64,000 nucleotides of DNA from Synechococcus sp. MW101C3 (GTDB lineage Bacteria; Cyanobacteriota; Cyanobacteriia; PCC-6307; Cyanobiaceae). This document shows positions 60,107 to 64,000 of the stretch, one piece after another (within the stretch, counting starts at the first letter, position 1; each line of letters starts with the position of its first letter). Location: the NCBI RefSeq assembly GCF_002252635.1, contig NZ_NQKX01000008.1, positions 164,110 to 228,109 on the forward strand, given 5' to 3'. Under the pieces are notes generated by a model. The model ran no database searches, was not told where the DNA came from, and saw only the letters and a program-made list of their open reading frames with translations. The translations under genes were made by a program, and so were the position numbers.

Positions 60107-60131
60107 GGTGTGCTCACCCTACGGGCACACC
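60107..60131 (-). terminator. Hairpin between gatA and dnaE
   Basis: GGTGTGC and GCACACC (60107-60113 and 60125-60131) form a 7-bp stem with an 11-base loop, about 40 bp past the gatA stop. A smaller hairpin (GGTGG/CCAC) is adjacent. No T run, so it may be a weak terminator or part of the dnaE leader. Confidence 0.35.
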
Positions 60132-60172
60132 ACTAGATCTGGCGTTCAGTTCCCGGTTACGGCATCGCCTGC

Positions 60173-61633
60173 TCAGGCCACCAGGGCCGCCTCAGGCCGG
60201 CTGTCCATCACCCGCGCCGCCTGTTCGTAGTGGTGAGCCACCTGCAGCAGGCGCGGCTCCTCCAGCACGCCGGTGATCAGCTGCAGACCGATCGGCAGGC
60301 CGTCGGCGTCGAAGCCGCAGGGCAAGGAGATCGCCGGCAGGCCCGCCATGTTGGCCGGAATCGTGAGCAGGTCGGCCAGGTACATCGCCAACGGGTCGTC
60401 GGCGTGGGCGCCGAAGCGGAAGGCGGTGGTGGGTGAGGTGGGGGTGAGCAGCACGTCCACCTGGCCGAAGGCGGCGTCGAAGTCGCGGCGGATCAGGGTG
60501 CGCACCTGCTGGGCCTTCTTGTAAAAGGCATCCACGTAGCCGGCGGAGAGGGCGTAGGTGCCGATCAGGATGCGGCGCTGCACCTCGTCGCCGAAGCCTT
60601 CGGCGCGGCTGCGGGCGGTCATCTCCGCCAGGCTGCCGGCCTGCTCGGAGCGGAAGCCGTACTTCACACCGTCGTAGCGGGCCAGGTTCGCCGACGCCTC
60701 TGACGGGGCGATCACGTAATAGGTGGCGATGCCGTCGTTGAAGCGGGGGCAGCTCACCTCCACCAGCTCGCAGCCGAGGGCCTCCAGCTGCGCGGCGGCC
60801 GCCAGCACCGACGCCTTCACCTGGGGATCCAGCCCCTCCTGTTCAAAGCATTCGCGCACGAGACCCACGCGCAGTCCGGCGATGGGTTGCCGCAGCGCGT
60901 CCCGGTAATCCGGCACGGGGGCCTGCAGGCAGGTGCCATCGCGGGGGTCGGCGCCGGCGATCACCTGCAGCAGCTCAGCGGCATCGGCCACGCTGGTGCT
61001 GAACGGGCCCACCTGATCGAGCGAGCTGGCGAAGGCCACCAGCCCCCAGCGGCTCACCCGGCCGTAGGTGGGCTTGAGCCCCACCACGCCGCAGAAAGCA
61101 GCGGGCTGGCGGATCGAGCCGCCGGTGTCGGAGCCGAGGGCCGCCATCGCTTCACCGGCGGCCACCGCCGCCGCGCTGCCGCCGGAGCTGCCGCCCGGCA
61201 CCCGTTCCGGGTCCCAGGGGTTGCGGCTCGGGCCGAAGGCGGAGGTTTCGGTCGAGCTGCCCATGGCGAACTCGTCGAGGTTCGTTTTGCCCAGCAACAC
61301 CGCGCCGGCCTGCCACAGCCGCTCGGTGACGGTGGATTCGTACGGCGGCACGAAGTGCTCCAGCATGCGGCTGGAGCAGGTGGTGGCGATGCCCTTGGTG
61401 CAGAGGTTGTCCTTGATCGCCAGCGGAATGCCGGCCAGCGGCGGCAGCGTCTCACCGGCGGCACGGGCGGCGTCGATGCGATCGGCATCGGCGCGGGCAC
61501 GATCCGCCGTCACCTCCAGGTAGGCATGCACGGTGGGATCCACCGCGTCGATGCGGGCCAGGTGGTGATCGGTGAGCTCACGGGCAGACACGTCTCCGCT
61601 CTGCAGCCGCTCACGCCATTCGGCGATCCCCAT
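60173..61633 (-). CDS. gatA: Asp/Glu-tRNA(Asn/Gln) amidotransferase subunit A
   Basis: The 486-residue amidase subunit of GatCAB, which converts Glu-tRNA(Gln) (and Asp-tRNA(Asn)) to the amidated form. The Ser-cisSer-Lys triad is intact: Lys in [14 protein letters not shown], the serines in the [15 protein letters not shown] and [19 protein letters not shown] signature. Substrate-pocket text [19 protein letters not shown] fits GatA rather than other amidases. ATG 61633 is standard. gatB and gatC are not in the window. It lies 30 bp downstream of the DUF1816 gene and may be co-transcribed. Confidence 0.97.
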   Translation of the reverse strand: MGIAEWRERLQSGDVSARELTDHHLARIDAVDPTVHAYLEVTADRARADADRIDAARAAGETLPPLAGIPLAIKDNLCTKGIATTCSSRMLEHFVPPYESTVTERLWQAGAVLLGKTNLDEFAMGSSTETSAFGPSRNPWDPERVPGGSSGGSAAAVAAGEAMAALGSDTGGSIRQPAAFCGVVGLKPTYGRVSRWGLVAFASSLDQVGPFSTSVADAAELLQVIAGADPRDGTCLQAPVPDYRDALRQPIAGLRVGLVRECFEQEGLDPQVKASVLAAAAQLEALGCELVEVSCPRFNDGIATYYVIAPSEASANLARYDGVKYGFRSEQAGSLAEMTARSRAEGFGDEVQRRILIGTYALSAGYVDAFYKKAQQVRTLIRRDFDAAFGQVDVLLTPTSPTTAFRFGAHADDPLAMYLADLLTIPANMAGLPAISLPCGFDADGLPIGLQLITGVLEEPRLLQVAHHYEQAARVMDSRPEAALVA

Positions 61634-61663
61634 CCCAAGCCCATCGTTGCTGGTGGGACGCTA

Positions 61664-61912
61664 TCAGCCGGGCTCCTGGACGTCGGTGAGGGGTTCGCCC
61701 CGGTGGGTGCGGAGGATTTCGTGGCTGAGCCCGCCGGGCGCCTCTGCCTGAAGATCGGCGAGAAAGTGCTCCAGCTCCACTTCCAGCTCCTGGCGCCGCA
61801 TGAACGGGCCGAACCAATAGATGACGTTGGGATCGTGGGTTTCCACCCGCGCCCACCATGCCATCCCCAGACCGTTCGCCAGGCTGCGCAAAGGCCGGAT
61901 CAGGGCGTCCAT
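61664..61912 (-). CDS. DUF1816 domain protein
   Basis: An 82-residue protein: LGMAWWARVETHDPNVIYWFGPF, RRQELEVELEHFLADLQAE and GLSHEILRTHRGEPLT fit DUF1816, a family confined mainly to cyanobacteria and related to the CpcD linker-like fold in some annotations; function unknown. It sits between rlmB and gatA on the same strand, with 30 bp to gatA and 82 bp from rlmB. Confidence 0.9.
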   Translation of the reverse strand: MDALIRPLRSLANGLGMAWWARVETHDPNVIYWFGPFMRRQELEVELEHFLADLQAEAPGGLSHEILRTHRGEPLTDVQEPG

Positions 61913-61994
61913 TCAGGCTTTTCGTACCGACCCATTGTGCCCTCGCATGGGGCCGTCCATAGCCGTTTTTCCCGAATGGTGTGCACCGTCGGAC

Positions 61995-64000
61995 TCAGAG
62001 CTGGATGTCCCCCTGAAAGCCCGTGGGGCTGGCCGGCGAGAGCTCCAGGGTGAGCTCCAGAGGCGCTGAGGGGGCTGCCGGGGGTGCCGTGCCAGCGGCC
62101 GCCTCGCTGGTGCTCTCAGGCGGCGGGGGAGCGGCTGACTCCGTTGCTTCTGCTTGCCCCACCGGTTCCGGTTCGACGCCGGTGAGGAACTCCTCAGCAG
62201 CCGCTGCCTCCTCCTGCAGCTCCTCATCCAGGAGCCTCTCCCCACTCACGGAACGTTCCCGATCGGCGAGCGCCTCTGCATCGGCTGTGAAGTCCCCATC
62301 AGCGAGCTGCTCGGCAACGGCGCGCTGCTCTTCAACGACGAGAACGTCCGCATCAACCAACAGCTCTTCAACCACAAGGCCCCCCCCCTCAACGGCGAGG
62401 AGCTCCTCAGCAGCGACGAGGAGCTCCTCCGCAACGGCCAGCAGCCCAGCAACAGGCTGCTTGTCTTCAAGGGCCAGCCGCTCCTCATCGGCCGAAAACA
62501 CAGCGTCCGGGTCGTCAGCAACGGCTGCCGAATGGTCAACCGCCGCTGCGGCCTCTGCTCCTACGTTGGCTGCCGCTGGCGCGGCTGCGCTGGTGCTGGC
62601 TGCCGCCTTGCTCGGCAGCTGCGGACGCACGATGCGTGGAGCCGGGGCATTGCCGGTGATCGCCTGCATCCAGCCGCGGCGGGCTACCTCATAGAGCAGC
62701 AGGGCCGTGGCCACCGAGGCGTTCAGGCTGGGCGTGGCGCCCCGCAGCGGAATGCGGATGAGCTGGTCGCAGTGCTTGCGGGTGAGCATCGAAAGCCCCT
62801 GGCTCTCCGAGCCGGTGACCACCACCAGCGGGCCGTCGAGATCGGCTTCCGTGAGGCTTACCGTGCCTTCTTCAGCCAGGCCCACCACCCGGTAGCCCTC
62901 CTCCTTGAGCTGTTCCAGCGAGCGGTTCAGGTTCACCACCCGGGCCACGGGCAGGTGCTCCAGGGCGCCGGCGGCCACCTTGGCCACCGAGCCGGTGAGG
63001 CCCGCATTGCGGCGCTGCGGCAGCACCAGGCCATGGGCGCCAAGGGCTTCGGCGCTGCGCACGATCGCGCCGAGGTTGTGGGGATCGGTGAGTCCGTCCA
63101 CCGCCATCAGCAGGGGCGGTTCGCCGATGCCGCGGCAACCGTCGATCAAGGTGCCGAGATCGAGGGTTTCAGCGGCAGCGACCTGCAGCACGATCCCCTG
63201 GTGCACCGCTCCACCGGTGAGCTGGCCGAGGCGGGCCCAGGTGACCTCCTCCACCAGCACCCCACCGGCCTTGGCTTCGCGCAGCAGCTGCAGGAAGCGG
63301 GGAGCGAAGCGCAGCTCAGGGGTGCACCAGATGCGGTGAATCGGCCGGTCGCTCTCCAGGGCGGCCTGGGCGGGATGGCGTCCCCAGATCAGATCATCGG
63401 CCGGTTCGGCGCCGAAGCGTTCCGATTCGCCCGTTGCCGGCGGCTCGCTGGCACCACGGTCGACGAACAACCCGCCGGAACCGCCGGGGCCATCAGGCCG
63501 GGGGGCGGAGAAGGGGGGCTTGCGGAAGGGCGGCCGGCCCGTGGGGCGGCCGCCGAAGGAAGGACGGCCGCCGAAAGAGGGACGGCCACCAAAGGAGGGA
63601 CGACCTTCCGGCCTGCGATCGCCGAAGCGGCGCTCACTGAACGGGCGGGCGCCCGAGGGCCGATCGCCGCCAGGGCGGTCGCTGGAGGGGCGATCGCCGG
63701 CTGGGCGGTCCACAGAGGGCCGATCACCTGCAGGCCGCTCCCCACCGGGCCGCTCGCCAAAGCGCCGCTCACCCCCGGCGCGATCTTCCGTGCCACGACG
63801 GGGGCCGAAGCGGGCACCACCACCAAAGCGGGCGCCGCCACCAGCGCCACCGAAGCGCGCACCGCCGCCGGCACCACTGCCGCCGCCGAACCGTGCACCA
63901 CCGCCACCGAAGCGGGCGCCGCCGCCCTCGGCCGGTGCCGCTCCCGCTTCCGGCCGGCGACCGGCGGGACGTGAGCTGATCACCCGGGCCGGGCGGCCTT
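61995..64000 (-). CDS. rlmB: RlmB-type 23S rRNA 2'-O-methyltransferase with charged tails, 5' end outside window
   Basis: SpoU/TrmH-family methyltransferase; RlmB methylates G2251 of 23S rRNA. Numbering from the GTG at 63983: residues 20-60 contain repeats of GARFGG, 80-110 repeats of DRPxxG, and 127-148 three GRPSFG repeats, all basic. The substrate-binding domain is about 196-272 (DLIWGRHPAQAALES). The SpoU knot is 290-440, with NLGAIVRSAEALGA, VVVTGSESQGLS and IPLRGATPSLNASVATALLL. The last ~220 residues are acidic and Glu/Ala/Leu-rich with EELL repeats. Standard RlmB is about 250 residues. The frame is open to the window edge, so the start may lie outside. Confidence 0.9.
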   Translation of the reverse strand, partial: GRPARVISSRPAGRRPEAGAAPAEGGGARFGGGGARFGGGSGAGGGARFGGAGGGARFGGGARFGPRRGTEDRAGGERRFGERPGGERPAGDRPSVDRPAGDRPSSDRPGGDRPSGARPFSERRFGDRRPEGRPSFGGRPSFGGRPSFGGRPTGRPPFRKPPFSAPRPDGPGGSGGLFVDRGASEPPATGESERFGAEPADDLIWGRHPAQAALESDRPIHRIWCTPELRFAPRFLQLLREAKAGGVLVEEVTWARLGQLTGGAVHQGIVLQVAAAETLDLGTLIDGCRGIGEPPLLMAVDGLTDPHNLGAIVRSAEALGAHGLVLPQRRNAGLTGSVAKVAAGALEHLPVARVVNLNRSLEQLKEEGYRVVGLAEEGTVSLTEADLDGPLVVVTGSESQGLSMLTRKHCDQLIRIPLRGATPSLNASVATALLLYEVARRGWMQAITGNAPAPRIVRPQLPSKAAASTSAAAPAAANVGAEAAAAVDHSAAVADDPDAVFSADEERLALEDKQPVAGLLAVAEELLVAAEELLAVEGGGLVVEELLVDADVLVVEEQRAVAEQLADGDFTADAEALADRERSVSGERLLDEELQEEAAAAEEFLTGVEPEPVGQAEATESAAPPPPESTSEAAAGTAPPAAPSAPLELTLELSPASPTGFQGDIQL

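Noticed and set aside
62154..63974. 606-codon plus-strand frame opposite rlmB
   Set aside because: Shadow of the GC-rich, repeat-rich rlmB frame; no domain features, while the minus strand has all SpoU motifs.
1..64000. CRISPR array, integrase, transposase or complete insertion sequence
   Set aside because: Looked for; no regular repeat-spacer array, no tyrosine or serine recombinase and no transposase motif was found.

Overview
This window looks like the chromosome of a high-GC picocyanobacterium of the Cyanobium/freshwater Synechococcus type. The evidence is a set of genes typical of that group: a PAM68-like photosystem II assembly protein after rpsO, DUF1816 and DUF4336 proteins, a Ycf66-like membrane protein, a pheophorbide a oxygenase-type Rieske protein, a selD fusion and a GRRM-type glycine-rich RiPP precursor. 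The assignment is by gene content only; there is no rRNA in the window. Most of the sequence is GC-rich and tightly packed, so large antisense reading frames are common and were discarded.

Layout. 1-7.5 kb: 5'-truncated PAS-GGDEF diguanylate cyclase, a DUF4336 protein, an arsenic module (ArsR operator, arsR, an Acr3-like N-terminal scrap, acr3), a P-type cation ATPase and a convergent MerR regulator. 7.5-13.7 kb: ileS, a membrane protein, tRNA-Leu(UAG) and an MscS-type channel. 13.8-15.2 kb: grrP-grrA, an orphan periplasmic binding protein translationally coupled to a precursor peptide with seven Phe-X-Asn triads; the radical SAM maturase is not in the window. 15.3-21.9 kb: a selenium island with a FAD-oxidoreductase/SelD fusion, MnmH and a three-gene ABC importer of the putative selenate type. 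22-27.4 kb: sugar kinase-like protein, DOMON-like protein, VOC protein, a LexA-boxed umuDC operon and a Rieske oxygenase. 27.6-37.8 kb: a 15-bp tandem array, SGNH hydrolase, dnaG, a DMT permease and an HlyD-RbbA-YhhJ export operon.

37.8-53.2 kb is an accessory, visibly AT-richer region with many orphan or broken genes: a GH65 phosphorylase/beta-phosphoglucomutase fusion under a LacI-like palindrome, a UmuD-like remnant, a frameshifted SCP2-like gene, a DUF4331 protein, and then (46-52 kb) an array of small genes nearly all on the minus strand. Inside that array two ~90-bp imperfect inverted repeats with conserved ends and variable centres flank a HEPN-domain gene. They resemble integron attC sites, so the tract reads like a small cassette array without an integrase: toxin-antitoxin unit, attC-like, HEPN gene, attC-like, two-gene membrane/small-protein unit. 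A gene with a Vsr/DUF559-like nuclease domain lies next to it.

53.2-64 kb returns to core genes: a lipoprotein, ruvA, rpsO, pam68-like, small stress/membrane proteins, dnaE, gatA, DUF1816 and an RlmB-type rRNA methyltransferase with unusual charged low-complexity tails, cut by the window edge.

The clearest candidates for something little described are the attC-like cassette tract (48.0-49.7 kb) with its HEPN and membrane-pair genes, the grrPA locus without a linked maturase, and the 15-bp periodic array near 27.7 kb. All functional statements are from reading motifs by eye; no database search was run.
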